Shown here: piece after piece, positions 1 to 15,262 of the stretch
Numbering within the stretch: position 1 is the stretch's first letter
Layout of the letters: each line of letters begins with the position of its first letter
Assembly: GCF_020171985.1 (NCBI RefSeq)
Contig: NZ_JAIVAL010000004.1
Location: 124,001 to 188,000 of the forward strand
Length of the DNA stretch: 64,000 bases
DNA from: Halobacillus halophilus
GTDB taxonomy: Bacteria > Bacillota > Bacilli > Bacillales > Halobacillaceae
Reading direction: 5' to 3'
Notes under the pieces: generated by a model
Told to the model about the DNA's origin: nothing
The model's input: the letters and a program-made list of their open reading frames with translations, nothing else
Databases searched by the model: none
Made by a program: the position numbers and the translations under genes

Positions 1-215
1 TCTCCGGAATCCTGAGTAGTGAACTCATCCTGGACTTCCGTTTCAGATTGATTAGCTAACTGGTTTTCTACTTCCTTACCACTTTGCTGATACCAGAATA
101 CCCCTACTAGAACTAATGCTGCTACTGACAAATACAACGCTGGATACAACCATTTCTTGCGCATTAAGCGTTTAAACTTTAATTTAGTCACGCTTTTCTT
201 TCCTTCCTCTCTCAT
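1..215 (-). CDS. spoIIQ: Stage II sporulation protein Q, N-terminal part (cut by window edge)
   Basis: Reading the minus strand from 215 gives an open frame running off the window: it begins MREEGKKSVTKLKFKRLMRK, then has a single membrane segment at about residues 22-42 ending in FWYQQ, then a Gln/Glu/Ser-rich stretch. This matches the N-terminus of B. subtilis SpoIIQ (MREE start, one anchor, acidic linker). SpoIIQ is made in the forespore and pairs across the septum with SpoIIIAH; its LytM-like extracellular domain lies outside the window. ATG 215 is chosen over ATG 221 because GAGGTG sits 8 nt upstream of 215 but overlaps 221. It lies just downstream of spoIID, as in B. subtilis. Confidence 0.88.
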   Translation of the reverse strand, partial: MREEGKKSVTKLKFKRLMRKKWLYPALYLSVAALVLVGVFWYQQSGKEVENQLANQSETEVQDEFTTQDSG

Positions 216-377
216 GTTCATCACCTCAAAAATCATTCTGAACACTTCTGAGGAATTATATACATGAAGAGGAAATTTTTTCTTAAAAGTATTTACAACT
301 TCATAATAGAAATAAAGATCACCTTGGACGAACGAGTTTGTCCAAATTGTAACCCCTCCAACTTATGAAATGAAAAG

Positions 378-401
378 CAGGGCCCCTGGCTTAAGGCCCT
401 G
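378..401 (-). terminator. Intrinsic terminator of spoIID
   Basis: Hairpin with 7-bp perfect arms CAGGGCC/GGCCCTG directly after the spoIID stop codon, followed on the minus strand by CTTTTCATTTC. The U-run is interrupted, so termination may be partial. Confidence 0.65.
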
Positions 402-417
402 TCTTTATCATATTCTA

Positions 418-1452
418 TCAGTTGACCGACTTATCATTTCTGGAAGTTAACAATGCCGTCTGTTTATTGATAGACGATACTTCTGTATCGTGATAATAAT
501 GAGTCACAATATCTTTATAACTGCTGCCGCTCTTAGCCATTCCATTTGCTCCATATTGACTCATTCCTACACCATGGCCATACCCTTTTGTCGTAAAAAT
601 GACGTGATCGCCTTTTTGCTGCATCGAAAAATCGCTTGAAGGCAGCTCGAAGGTCTCTCTTATCTGTCTCCCTGAGAAGGTCTGATCCCCAACCTGAACC
701 TTATCTACACGATTTCCCTCTGTCTTTGTCATGGTCATGTTTTGCACATTCCCTTTAAAATTTACGCCAAGAGCTGTTTGTACCTGAGTAATCGGAATAA
801 TTTTCTGATCTGTGAACTTAGGTGATTGTTGATCCCAGGGACTTTCCACACTTTTTAAATAAGGAATCTCATTCTCCCAGTAGTCTTCAGCATTTTCCGT
901 GTATCCATTGCTTGTTGAAAAGAAAGCGGCCGTTATTGGCTCCTGGTTATATGTGATTATTTCTCCTGCTGTCTCGCTTACAGCTGAGTTGATTTTCTCC
1001 ATATTGCTCGTATATTGATCATGCCACTGAGCTCTGAGTTCTTCATCATTCTTATACACCTGGTGATTAACGGTGTCCGTCACATCAGCTTCCTGCGATA
1101 CAGGCTCTTCCTCAAGCAAATGTCTCGTTATATATGTTCGTGCTGCTAACGCCTGCGCTTTTAATGCTTCCAATTCAAATTCAGCAGGCATCTCAGATGC
1201 AACCACCCTTGCAACATATGTTTCCAGCGGGACTTCTTCTATCTTCCCTGATTGGCTTCGTTCAACTCTGACCGCTATTGGAGAGAGGTCTTCTGATGAA
1301 TCAGCGGCTTTTTCAATCGGATTTGGAGTCTCCTGGACTTCATGTGAAGCACTGGAACCTGTAAAAGGTACCACAATTAGAGTAGGTAGTATAAGTATAG
1401 CCCCAAAGAGGCCACTTGTTATGAAAAATGCCATCCAATTTTTTCTTTTCAT
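418..1452 (-). CDS. spoIID: Stage II sporulation protein D (SpoIID), peptidoglycan lytic transglycosylase
   Basis: SpoIID is the mother-cell membrane-anchored lytic transglycosylase of the SpoIID-SpoIIM-SpoIIP engulfment machine; it cleaves denuded glycan strands. The 344-residue protein has a short basic N-terminus and a membrane anchor at about residues 8-30, then a SpoIID/LytB domain. The motif ASEMPAEFELEALKAQA carries the conserved catalytic Glu (near residue 87), and the C-terminal GYGHGVGMSQYGA motif is typical of the family. ATG 1452 is used because GGAGG lies 6 nt upstream; the in-frame GTG at 1458 abuts the Shine-Dalgarno. A terminator separates it from murAA, so it should have its own promoter; a GATACATT sequence upstream resembles a sigma-E -10, but weakly. 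Confidence 0.95.
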   Translation of the reverse strand: MKRKNWMAFFITSGLFGAILILPTLIVVPFTGSSASHEVQETPNPIEKAADSSEDLSPIAVRVERSQSGKIEEVPLETYVARVVASEMPAEFELEALKAQALAARTYITRHLLEEEPVSQEADVTDTVNHQVYKNDEELRAQWHDQYTSNMEKINSAVSETAGEIITYNQEPITAAFFSTSNGYTENAEDYWENEIPYLKSVESPWDQQSPKFTDQKIIPITQVQTALGVNFKGNVQNMTMTKTEGNRVDKVQVGDQTFSGRQIRETFELPSSDFSMQQKGDHVIFTTKGYGHGVGMSQYGANGMAKSGSSYKDIVTHYYHDTEVSSINKQTALLTSRNDKSVN

Positions 1453-1528
1453 TCTCACCCTCCTGATTACATTGTAGATCTCTCTACTAAAATGTATCCC
1501 TCAAACAAGGATGATAGAACCAAAAAAA

Positions 1529-1566
1529 AGCTTGGCTGTTTCAAAAAATAATGAAACAACCAAGCT
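1529..1566 (-). terminator. Intrinsic terminator of murAA
   Basis: Strong hairpin (15-bp arms, one mismatch at the G-T position, core CTTGGCTGTTTCA/TGAAACAACCAAG) after the murAA stop codon, followed on the minus strand by CTTTTTTTTGG. It isolates murAA from spoIID. Confidence 0.9.
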
Positions 1567-1581
1567 ATAAGGATATATACA

Positions 1582-2892
1582 TTATAAGGTCGATAAAGAT
1601 TCGTTAGCTTCTTGTTCTTCAGAGTAAGATTCTTGTTCGTTAATTCTTTCTATATCAGCACCGAGTCCCGCAAGTTTATTGGAGAAATCAACATATCCAC
1701 GGTCCAGATGCTTAAGTTCTGTTACGCGTGTATAACCATCGGCCACAAGACCAGCAAGAATAAGGGCTGCTCCCGCTCGTAAATCAGTCGCTGCTACTTC
1801 TGCTCCTTGTAAAGATGAAGGACCCTCCACAATAACGTTGCGGCCTTCAATCTTAAGATGAGCATTCATACGGCGGAATTCTTCCACATGCATGAAACGA
1901 TTTTCGAATACTGTTTCCGTAATTACGCTTGTGCCTTTGGCGTTTAACATTAAAGCCATCATTTGAGACTGCATATCAGTAGGAAAACCCGGGTGTGGCA
2001 TCGTTTTAATATCTGTAGCCTTCAACTGTTCAGGGCCAATAACTCGAAGTCCATCATCTTCCTCTTTAATGGTAACGCCCATTTCTTCCATTTTTGAAAT
2101 AACTGAACGAAGATGTTCACGCATAGCACCTTTAACTAATACATTACCTCCAGTAATAGCCGCTGCAACCATAAATGTTCCAGCTTCTACGCGGTCAGGG
2201 ATAATGGTATGAGTCGCTCCAATAAGCTTGTCGACTCCTTCGATACGAATGGTCTCGGTACCAGCCCCAATAACCTTACCGCCCATTTTATTGAGATAAT
2301 TGGCTAAATCTACAATTTCCGGTTCTTTTGCACAGTTTTCAAGGATTGTTGTTCCTTCAGCCAGAGCTGCAGCCATCATAACGTTTTCTGTAGCCCCTAC
2401 ACTTGGAACATCAAAGTAAACCTTGGCACCCTGCAAACGACCTTTAACTTCTGCCTCAATGTAACCATTTCCTACGGTAACTTCGGCACCCATAGCTTCA
2501 AAGCCTTTTAAGTGCTGATCAATAGGACGTGATCCAATCGCACAGCCACCAGGCAGGGCAACCTTAGCATGGCCATACCGGGCCAAAAGTGGTCCCAGAA
2601 CGAGAACAGAAGCTCTCATTTTCCTCACATATTCAATTGGTGCTTCTGTCTCGAGATCCCCAGAAGCATCTACGGTAACTGTGTTTCCATCTACTTTAAC
2701 ATCAGCATTCATATGTCGAATCACTTCATTGATAGTCGTGACATCTGCTAAAGCAGGGACTTCGTGTAAAACACTTTTTCCTTCACTGGCAATTATACTT
2801 GCTGCGATGACAGGCAGTACGGCATTCTTGGCGCCTTCTGCTTTTACAGTGCCATTCAGCTGCCTCCCACCACGGACGATGATTTTTTCCAA
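1582..2892 (-). CDS. murAA: UDP-N-acetylglucosamine 1-carboxyvinyltransferase MurA (copy 1)
   Basis: Transfers enolpyruvate from PEP to UDP-GlcNAc, the first committed step of peptidoglycan synthesis. The 436-residue protein shows the EPSP-synthase-like two-domain fold signature: [20 protein letters not shown] at the start, substrate-binding KNAVLP near residue 22, and the PEP/fosfomycin cysteine in the loop [16 protein letters not shown]. The start codon is TTG at 2892, with GAGGAG 8 nt upstream. A Glu/Ser-rich tail of about 20 residues follows the enzyme domain. It lies 34 bp after ywmB. A second copy, murAZ, is at 30.2-31.5 kb; in B. subtilis the copy at this position is the essential one (by synteny). 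Confidence 0.97.
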   Translation of the reverse strand: MEKIIVRGGRQLNGTVKAEGAKNAVLPVIAASIIASEGKSVLHEVPALADVTTINEVIRHMNADVKVDGNTVTVDASGDLETEAPIEYVRKMRASVLVLGPLLARYGHAKVALPGGCAIGSRPIDQHLKGFEAMGAEVTVGNGYIEAEVKGRLQGAKVYFDVPSVGATENVMMAAALAEGTTILENCAKEPEIVDLANYLNKMGGKVIGAGTETIRIEGVDKLIGATHTIIPDRVEAGTFMVAAAITGGNVLVKGAMREHLRSVISKMEEMGVTIKEEDDGLRVIGPEQLKATDIKTMPHPGFPTDMQSQMMALMLNAKGTSVITETVFENRFMHVEEFRRMNAHLKIEGRNVIVEGPSSLQGAEVAATDLRAGAALILAGLVADGYTRVTELKHLDRGYVDFSNKLAGLGADIERINEQESYSEEQEANESLSTL

Positions 2893-2926
2893 ATTTCATT
2901 CTCCTCCGCGTCCATATTCATTATTA

Positions 2927-3631
2927 TTAATATTCAGCAGTAATAATGGGTGTGCCAATAGTGATGTTTGTCCGCCCGCCCAAAGTTCTTGTAGCGAACT
3001 GAACATTCATCTTTCCACCGGCTGTCGGGATTGCTTGTCCCCATTCTTCCGTATATCCGGAGCTGCTAGTCCAATCTTTTTCTGCAACTTGATCTAATGG
3101 TTTAATGTCGAATGTTTGTTTGAATTTTTTATACACTAAAACATCATCTATAATACCACTAGACTCCGCTTTAAGACAAGAGAAAATTAGGACGTTTTTC
3201 GAGAAATACCGTTTCTCAATCTCTCGTATCCGATCTTTTACTTCTGGTGTCAAAGAAATTGTACCCTTACCAGCTATATAGTAAACCAATTCCGCCTTTT
3301 CATCTTTGTTTTTCGGCAGAATAATGCTATAACTTTCGTCAAATTCCCTATTATTAAGACCGTCTTTTAGAATAATCTTATTTGAATTATCTTGATCTTC
3401 ATACGATACTTCAGCAGTTCGATGGGATTTGGAAATCTTCTTTTCCAATAATAATGAATCTGATCTCGGTATCGTCTCTTTAAGGGTGATCGACCATGCT
3501 GTTACGTCAAGCTGCTCACTCTCAGCAAATGCTGCAAATTTTTCAATAGGTGTCTCCGCAGTCAGTTCCTGTGAATAAGCACCTGTACATACCATAATCA
3601 ATACCGTAATACCTGCTAGTAAACTTTTCAT
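2927..3631 (-). CDS. ywmB: YwmB family protein (exported, unknown role)
   Basis: Protein of 234 residues with an N-terminal signal-like hydrophobic stretch (MKSLLAGITVLIMVCTGAYS) and an extracytoplasmic body. The pattern EWGQAIPTAGGKMNVQFATR near the C-terminus matches the YwmB family (Pfam name TATA-box binding, a fold-based label that does not mean DNA binding). ATG 3631 is chosen over the upstream start at 3688 because GGGGAGG lies 9 nt before it and the signal peptide then begins correctly. Position next to murAA is conserved in Bacillus, suggesting an envelope role, but no function is established. Confidence 0.85.
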   Translation of the reverse strand: MKSLLAGITVLIMVCTGAYSQELTAETPIEKFAAFAESEQLDVTAWSITLKETIPRSDSLLLEKKISKSHRTAEVSYEDQDNSNKIILKDGLNNREFDESYSIILPKNKDEKAELVYYIAGKGTISLTPEVKDRIREIEKRYFSKNVLIFSCLKAESSGIIDDVLVYKKFKQTFDIKPLDQVAEKDWTSSSGYTEEWGQAIPTAGGKMNVQFATRTLGGRTNITIGTPIITAEY

Positions 3632-3746
3632 CTTCTGATGCCTCCCCAAGCATAGACTTACTATAAGTCTGACCGGAGAAGACAACAATCATACTGGACA
3701 TTTTTAGACAAACTATTCACTTAACACTAGTCTCATTGATTTTCGT

Positions 3747-3980
3747 TTAAAATAAGTAGACCAGACTATTAGACCATGCTATAAAATCAAGAAAAAATCG
3801 ACTGACCGTTGTTCCAATAGCAATGGTAATAAATATGAGTAAAACTCTTGCTTCAAAGACACGATGTTTCCTGAAAAACGCATCGAAATTGACCGACTGA
3901 AGCACTCTCCACGTTATGATAATGAAGATAATGTGTGAGGTCATACTAAGAATAGCTTCTTCAGCAAAATATTGATCCAT
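3747..3980 (-). CDS. ywzB: DUF1146 family membrane protein (YwzB-like)
   Basis: Small 77-residue protein with two predicted membrane helices (about residues 12-29 and 46-66) separated by a basic loop FFRKHRVFEARV. Length, topology and position between the atp operon and ywmB match the DUF1146/YwzB family of Bacilli. RBS GAGAGGAG lies upstream of ATG 3980. The function is unknown; it may be cotranscribed with ywmB, 116 bp downstream. Confidence 0.75.
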   Translation of the reverse strand: MDQYFAEEAILSMTSHIIFIIITWRVLQSVNFDAFFRKHRVFEARVLLIFITIAIGTTVSRFFLDFIAWSNSLVYLF

Positions 3981-4223
3981 ACGAACTCCTCTCTTTCGTC
4001 TCTACTTTTAGGAACAGCATTCATCTACACAAAAATACCTTTTTATCCAATCGGCTAAACTCTAATAAAACAGAAGGCGACAAAGAAAATATTTCTGTCT
4101 CATTTCCCGGGCAATAATGACAAATATTTCTGCCAAATGGATATCTTAAGAGCTACCTTGCTGCTCCTTTGGTTAAGACTGGCCGAAAATTAAACACCAA
4201 AATTTCTATCAGGTTTCTTTAAT

Positions 4224-4252
4224 AAAAAAACTGCTCTCAAGATGAAAGCAGT

Positions 4253-4254
<2 letters not shown>
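4224..4254 (-). terminator. Intrinsic terminator of the atp operon
   Basis: Hairpin with arms AAACTGCT/AGCAGTTT whose right arm overlaps the atpC stop codon, followed on the minus strand by TTTTTTTATT. It closes the ATP synthase operon. Confidence 0.9.
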
Positions 4255-4699
<445 letters not shown>

Positions 4700-4733
4700 C
4701 TATGAACGCCCATTATCACTTGTGTTGACAGGT

Positions 4734-7056
<2,323 letters not shown>

Positions 7057-7082
7057 TCACCACCCTTTCCAGCTGTGTTTAT

Positions 7083-8597
<1,515 letters not shown>

Positions 8598-8606
8598 TCA
8601 CCCCTA

Positions 8607-9709
<1,103 letters not shown>

Positions 9710-9850
9710 TTAACCCTCAAGCAAGCAAAAGCCTTATATAAGAACTCAGCTAGACAAGAGAAAAACCCGGCTTTAGCTTATAAAAGCTTCAGTCGAAGTT
9801 TTCTTTCCAATCCATTTGGGTATCAAGTTTTCGTAAAGGTATAAAGGAAA

Positions 9851-9879
9851 GGCGAAGATCGATTGAGTTGAACTTCGCC
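9851..9879 (-). terminator. Hairpin in the atpE-atpF intercistronic gap (partial terminator or processing site)
   Basis: Arms GGCGAAG/CTTCGCC just after the atpE stop codon, followed on the minus strand by TTTCCTTTATA. A second imperfect AT-rich hairpin lies nearer atpF (about 9757-9801). In an operon whose c subunit is needed at about ten copies, such a structure may lower downstream expression or protect the atpE mRNA end; this is inference. Confidence 0.5.
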
Positions 9880-9903
9880 ATAAGCGTATTCGCTCGTCCT
9901 GCT

Positions 9904-10899
<996 letters not shown>

Positions 10900-10914
10900 C
10901 TACCTTCCATCGTG

Positions 10915-11283
10915 CTAAACTGTTGATTTATTGAACAGGTAATCTATAAAAATGACAATGTAGGCTGCCATTAAGCCCAATACTACGGAAATCAAATGAA
11001 TGTGTTCTTCAAACTGGAGGGCAATGACTACAGCAAGTGCTCCTGAAGCCAAACGGGTAAACGTACCGATTCCTCTAACAGATTTATTCTCTGCGGAGGC
11101 TTCGCCAAGCTTGCGGATTTTGCGCTGCATAAGCCAGAGGTTATAAAAACTCAAAGCGCTTCCCAGGAGGAGACCTAGAAAAATCGGCTGCCAAGGGGTA
11201 AGGCCCCAGCCAAGAACGAGTAACGCCAGAAGGTAGAACATCCATTTTCGTTGACGGGCCATCATCTGTTGGTAGTGCTTCAT
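10915..11283 (-). CDS. atpI: ATP synthase protein I
   Basis: AtpI-family membrane protein (122 residues, four predicted helices), thought to assist c-ring assembly and/or magnesium uptake. The sequence starts MKHYQQMMARQRKWMFYLL and contains the family-like QPIFLGLLLGSALSFYNLW segment. It follows atpZ with only one base between stop and start and precedes atpB. Confidence 0.9.
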   Translation of the reverse strand: MKHYQQMMARQRKWMFYLLALLVLGWGLTPWQPIFLGLLLGSALSFYNLWLMQRKIRKLGEASAENKSVRGIGTFTRLASGALAVVIALQFEEHIHLISVVLGLMAAYIVIFIDYLFNKSTV

Positions 11284-11284
11284 G

Positions 11285-11503
11285 CTAATCGTCTCCCGTG
11301 TACGTCCGTACTAAATGAATGGTCCCATATGTACCTGCTCCTAATCCTAGGAAAATCCCTATGATTAAGAATGTGGGCTCTGTGGAAAATTGACTATCTA
11401 TCCATTTCCCAAGGTAAACTCCGGCAAGTGGGCCGCCGGCAAGTTGAGAAACGATAGCACTAGTTAAGGCCATGGCCTGAAAAGGGGGTTTGGAATCTTT
11501 CAT
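11285..11503 (-). CDS. atpZ: AtpZ/AtpI family protein
   Basis: First gene of the atp operon. The 72-residue protein has two helices; the glycine-rich LAGGPLAGVYLGKWIDSQF and FLIIGIFLGLGAGTYGTIHLVR motifs identify the ATPase_gene1 (AtpZ) family. AtpZ acts with AtpI, and a magnesium/calcium transport role has been proposed in alkaliphilic Bacillus. ATG 11503 is preceded by an AAAGAGG-type RBS. Confidence 0.88.
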   Translation of the reverse strand: MKDSKPPFQAMALTSAIVSQLAGGPLAGVYLGKWIDSQFSTEPTFLIIGIFLGLGAGTYGTIHLVRTYTGDD

Positions 11504-11586
11504 TTACAAGCCTCTTTTCACTTGAATGAAAAGGTGTCAGAACCTTTACAATTCGTTATGAAAACCTTATCATCCCACACTATGTA

Positions 11587-11615
11587 AGAATACATTAGGG
11601 GTTATATGATGTCAA
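11587..11615 (-). promoter_or_regulatory. Sigma-A promoter of the atp operon
   Basis: Minus-strand TTGACA (11610-11615), 17-bp spacer, TATTCT (11587-11592). It sits about 85 bp upstream of atpZ and is the only good promoter in the gap before the operon. Confidence 0.75.
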
Positions 11616-11662
11616 TGAGTTTGTGATTAAAAATACAAATGTATGACACTTTTCGATCACAT

Positions 11663-11684
11663 TTTTGTCACATTTGTGACAAAA
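11663..11684. promoter_or_regulatory. Perfect palindrome upstream of the atp promoter
   Basis: Ten-base perfect arms TTTTGTCACA and TGTGACAAAA around a 2-base centre, about 50 bp upstream of the atp -35 element, with an additional TCACA half-site at 11657-11661. The spacing suits an activator or operator site. It is not a Rex or FNR/CRP arrangement, because the half-sites face the opposite way. Confidence 0.5.
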
Positions 11685-11754
11685 CTTACATGTACCATTT
11701 TACCAATTCTACACCTAATATACATAGACTTTTCGAGCCATTTTTACAAAAACT

Positions 11755-11797
11755 TTCCACCTCAGGTCATCCATATTATGGATGACCTGAGGTGGAA
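11755..11797 (-). terminator. Intrinsic terminator of the Vpr-like protease gene
   Basis: A 21-bp perfect stem with a single-base centre (TTCCACCTCAGG... arms) just after the protease stop codon, followed on the minus strand by AGTTTTTG. Very stable. Confidence 0.85.
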
Positions 11798-11808
11798 TAT
11801 ACTGGTTA

Positions 11809-13959
11809 TCATGAAGGTGTGAATTTTACCGGAAATGGGTAACTTTCTTTCTGGTCTTTATACTCGAGAGTAAAGACGGCTATATAAGCCCCTTCAAGAT
11901 GATCTGTATTTACTTTAAATTCCCCTTGTACCATACCCGGCTGAGGGTCTTCAAGTTCAAATAACCTCCCGTGAGAAAGCATGGTACCCGCCCTGTATAG
12001 ATCGACAGTGATTTTATCTACGGACTCGGCAAGATGAAAACGATAAGTGTACTGCCTTGCATCGGCCCACTTAGCTGACAATTCTAAACCGGACACCTTT
12101 TCATAATCAGACGTTCCGATCATATAAAGATAAGGAACATGGAAATCGTGATCTTGATTTCTCAGTTTGATAAACCCCTGATGGATCCCAGGGTTTAAAA
12201 AGGATTTCGTAAGATGGAGTCCAATCTCCACTTCCTTCGTTTCATTCGGTTTCAAATGAACAGCGGACGGGAGGTCCCATCTGCTTCCATTTTCACGAAC
12301 TGGGACCTCCATGTATACGGTCTGACTATCCTTCGTGGGATTGGTAAGCTTTAATTTTGCCTTTTTATTTAACAATGGTTGATCCACGCGCCCAAATGTA
12401 AGCGAGCCGGGTTCGATTAACAGTGCCGGGTCGAAAGATTCTTCTATATCAATAAAACCTGTACCTTGTTCAGTAGGCGAATAAGGAAGTTTTCCTTTTT
12501 CTAGAATATCTGCTGAACTCATTATAGCCCTTTTTATTTGCTGAGGAGACCAATCCGGAGAAGCTTCTTTTAATAAAGCCGCAAGTCCAGCAACATGCGG
12601 AGCAGCCATACTCGTTCCTTGTAATGCTGCATATCCTCCGGGCACCGTGCTTAAAATGTCCACACCAGGGGCTACCACATCTGGTTTTAATCCCCATGTG
12701 GTGGTTACGGGACCACGAGAACTGAAAGGAGCCAGTCGATGATCAAGTGAAGTTTCGCTGGTTTCCAGCCATTGATTCTGCTGAACTCCCTTTTGAATCA
12801 GCCACTCCCCATCTTTTTTGGATACTCCAGCGACCGGAATCGGAACAGATAGGTTATCTAATGAACCTTGAAATAATCCCGGTTCATTATTGTATATAAT
12901 TACTCCAGCCGCACCAGCTTGATAAGCTTTAAAAGCTTTTTCCTGAAATGGAATTTCCCCACGTTCAAACAATACGATCTTTCCGGAAGCGTTATTTAGA
13001 TCTTCTTTTCCTATGCCAGCGTCGATTAAAGGATATTTTCTGGAAAGTCCCCACGGTTTTGATCCCAGCAGGACTTGAACAGGGATGTGCCGGTCCTCTC
13101 CCGGAATTCCGAATACCGGTGCTTTTGAAGGAAGTGCCGAAGCTCCTACGGTTATAGCCTTTGATGAAGTAGCAGGCGATCCTACGGTCCAAGTGTCCGG
13201 ACCTGAATTCCCAGCTGCAACGATAACGGTCACGCCAAGCTCTACTGCTCTATTAACAGCATGTGTCGTAGGCCAGTCGGGACCGTTCACATCATTACCA
13301 AGCGACAGATTAATTACATCCATTCCTTCTTTAACCGCTTCTTCCAGTGCTGCGATAACCTGCACAGAGGATCCAATCCCTCCTGGACCTAACGCCCGGT
13401 AAGCGTATAATTCAGCATCTGGAGCTATCCCTTTCATTTTTCCATCAGCTGCAATCACCCCTGCTACATGAGATCCATGCATGGTTGCGCCTTCCCCTTT
13501 GGTTTCCATAGGATCATTATCAAAATCTACGGTATCAACCCCCCCCTTGTAGTTCTTTTGAAGATCCGGATGAGAGTAGTCCACTCCTGTATCAATGACA
13601 CCTACTTTTACCCCTTTACCTGTATAGGAAGGGTTAGATTGCTCACGGATTATCTGAGTAGAAAAGGTCCCCGTTTCCTGCTTGAGACTTTTATAATTTA
13701 CGACTGGGTACTGATTCACTACCATATCCATACGAGCAAGCTTTTCAAGTTCTTGTGCCCTTCCTTTAACCGCAAGACCGTTAAAGATCGTGTCATACTG
13801 CGCAACAATCTCAATCCTCGGAATTCTAGACTCAATTTCTTCTGCAAGAAGGGATGAGGATTCTTCGGTCTCAATTATAATAGTTACTTCATCAGTTTCT
13901 TCTGGGGACTGAAAGCCTGTAAGAATTAATAAAAGAATGAACAAGTGCAGTAAACGCAT
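11809..13959 (-). CDS. Secreted S8 subtilisin-like serine protease with PA domain (Vpr-like)
   Basis: Exported protease, 716 residues. It has a Sec-type signal peptide (MRLLHLFILLLILTGFQ) and an inhibitor-I9-like propeptide. The S8 catalytic domain carries the triad in VGVIDTGVDYSHPDL (Asp), MHGSHVAGVIA (His) and LQGTSMAAPHVAGLAAL (Ser), with the oxyanion Asn in VAAGNSGPDTW. A protease-associated insert (about residues 300-410, GKIVLFERGEIPF...AAGVIIYNNEPG) splits the catalytic domain as in Vpr, and a C-terminal Fn3-like region follows. RBS AAAAAGGAG precedes ATG 13959. It stands alone between two terminators. Close to B. subtilis Vpr, but orthology is not certain. Confidence 0.93.
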   Translation of the reverse strand: MRLLHLFILLLILTGFQSPEETDEVTIIIETEESSSLLAEEIESRIPRIEIVAQYDTIFNGLAVKGRAQELEKLARMDMVVNQYPVVNYKSLKQETGTFSTQIIREQSNPSYTGKGVKVGVIDTGVDYSHPDLQKNYKGGVDTVDFDNDPMETKGEGATMHGSHVAGVIAADGKMKGIAPDAELYAYRALGPGGIGSSVQVIAALEEAVKEGMDVINLSLGNDVNGPDWPTTHAVNRAVELGVTVIVAAGNSGPDTWTVGSPATSSKAITVGASALPSKAPVFGIPGEDRHIPVQVLLGSKPWGLSRKYPLIDAGIGKEDLNNASGKIVLFERGEIPFQEKAFKAYQAGAAGVIIYNNEPGLFQGSLDNLSVPIPVAGVSKKDGEWLIQKGVQQNQWLETSETSLDHRLAPFSSRGPVTTTWGLKPDVVAPGVDILSTVPGGYAALQGTSMAAPHVAGLAALLKEASPDWSPQQIKRAIMSSADILEKGKLPYSPTEQGTGFIDIEESFDPALLIEPGSLTFGRVDQPLLNKKAKLKLTNPTKDSQTVYMEVPVRENGSRWDLPSAVHLKPNETKEVEIGLHLTKSFLNPGIHQGFIKLRNQDHDFHVPYLYMIGTSDYEKVSGLELSAKWADARQYTYRFHLAESVDKITVDLYRAGTMLSHGRLFELEDPQPGMVQGEFKVNTDHLEGAYIAVFTLEYKDQKESYPFPVKFTPS

Positions 13960-14037
13960 AGGCCAGTCTCCTTTTTAGTTAGTTTGCGATGGATAAGGAC
14001 AGCTATGCATGAACATGCTCAGGCAATTTTTGTATAA

Positions 14038-14072
14038 AAAAAAGACCAAACCCTTATGGATTTGATCTTTTA
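14038..14072 (-). terminator. Intrinsic terminator of wecB
   Basis: Hairpin pairing AAAAGATCAAA with TTTGGTCTTTT (one G-U) after the wecB stop, followed by a run of nine T on the minus strand. Confidence 0.9.
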
Positions 14073-14076
14073 CTCA

Positions 14077-15225
14077 TTATTCTATTTCAAAAGGTGCTGG
14101 CTTATCTTCCCGGTGGTTAAAGAAATACCGGATCGCTTCAGCAATTCTGGCAGATGCATTTCCATCTCCATATGGATTGGAAGCATGCGACATTTCTTTA
14201 TGTTTTTCCTCATTCGATAATAATTCATTTGCTAAATGGAAAATATGATCCTCTTCTGTACCAGCGAGCTTAAGCGTTCCTGCTTCAATTCCTTCCGGAC
14301 GCTCCGTAGTATCGCGAAGAACCAATACCGGCACACCAAGTGAAGGTGCTTCTTCTTGAACGCCACCTGAGTCAGTAAGGATTAAATGAGCTCTGGAAGC
14401 AAAGTTATGGAAATCAATCACATCAAGAGGATCAATTAATTTGATACGCTCATCATTTCCCAGAATCTCATCAGCCGTTTCTTTAACGGCAGGGTTCAGA
14501 TGTACAGGATAGATCACTTGAATGTCATCATGTTCTTCCACCAGGCGCTTAATTGCCCGAAACATCTGTTTCATATTATTCCCAAGATTTTCACGTCGAT
14601 GAGCAGTCATTAGAACTAACCGTTTATCGCCTATTTCGTCAAGCACTTCTGAGGCATAATCGTCTTTGACGGTCGTTTGAAGCGCGTCAATGGCTGTATT
14701 TCCTGTGACAAAAATCTGGTTGGTCGGCTTGTTTTCTGCGAGCAGATTATCCATGGATTTATTGGTAGGAGCAAAATGTAAATCCGCCATAACCCCAGTC
14801 AACTGACGATTCATTTCCTCAGGGTAAGGAGAATATTTATTCCATGTTCGAAGTCCTGCTTCTACGTGGCCCACAGGAATCTGGTTATAATAAGCTGCAA
14901 GAGAAGCCGCAAAAGTCGTGGTGGTATCCCCATGTACAAGAACCACATCAGGTTTTGTTTCTTTCATCACTTCATCAAGGCCTTCAAGGGCGCGTGTCGT
15001 TACTTGTGCAAGGGTTTGCCTCGATTTCATAATATTTAAATCAAAATCTGGCTCAATACCAAAAATCGACATCACTTGATCCAGCATTTCTCTATGCTGC
15101 GCTGTTACCGTGACAATTGGTTCGAATTGGTCGGGACGATTTTTCAGTTCCAGAACAAGCGGAGCCATTTTAATAGCTTCCGGCCTTGTCCCAAATATGG
15201 TCATTACTTTAATGCGTTCTGCCAT
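14077..15225 (-). CDS. mnaA: UDP-N-acetylglucosamine 2-epimerase (non-hydrolysing)
   Basis: Interconverts UDP-GlcNAc and UDP-ManNAc for teichoic acid linkage-unit or polysaccharide synthesis. The 382-residue GT-B-fold protein shows the N-terminal GTRPEAIKMAPLVLEL motif, VHGDTTTTFAASLAAYY, GHVEAGLRT, and the nucleotide-binding LTDSGGVQEEAPSLGVPVL. RBS GAGGTACATTC precedes ATG 15225. It is downstream of upp with a 37-bp gap, so probably cotranscribed with it; mnaA (yvyH)/wecB naming both apply. Confidence 0.95.
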   Translation of the reverse strand: MAERIKVMTIFGTRPEAIKMAPLVLELKNRPDQFEPIVTVTAQHREMLDQVMSIFGIEPDFDLNIMKSRQTLAQVTTRALEGLDEVMKETKPDVVLVHGDTTTTFAASLAAYYNQIPVGHVEAGLRTWNKYSPYPEEMNRQLTGVMADLHFAPTNKSMDNLLAENKPTNQIFVTGNTAIDALQTTVKDDYASEVLDEIGDKRLVLMTAHRRENLGNNMKQMFRAIKRLVEEHDDIQVIYPVHLNPAVKETADEILGNDERIKLIDPLDVIDFHNFASRAHLILTDSGGVQEEAPSLGVPVLVLRDTTERPEGIEAGTLKLAGTEEDHIFHLANELLSNEEKHKEMSHASNPYGDGNASARIAEAIRYFFNHREDKPAPFEIE

Positions 15226-15262
15226 GAATGTACCTCCTTTAATGGAGCTTGAATAATTCTAT

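Noticed and set aside
234-263. Possible sigma-F promoter for spoIIQ (GTATA-N15-GTTCAGAATG, minus strand)
   Set aside because: It fits the consensus with one mismatch but would start transcription at about 227, leaving the Shine-Dalgarno at the very 5' end of the mRNA.
4087-4132. Two AAATATTTCTG direct repeats upstream of ywzB's neighbour atpC
   Set aside because: Only 11 bp, AT-rich and without positional logic; likely chance.
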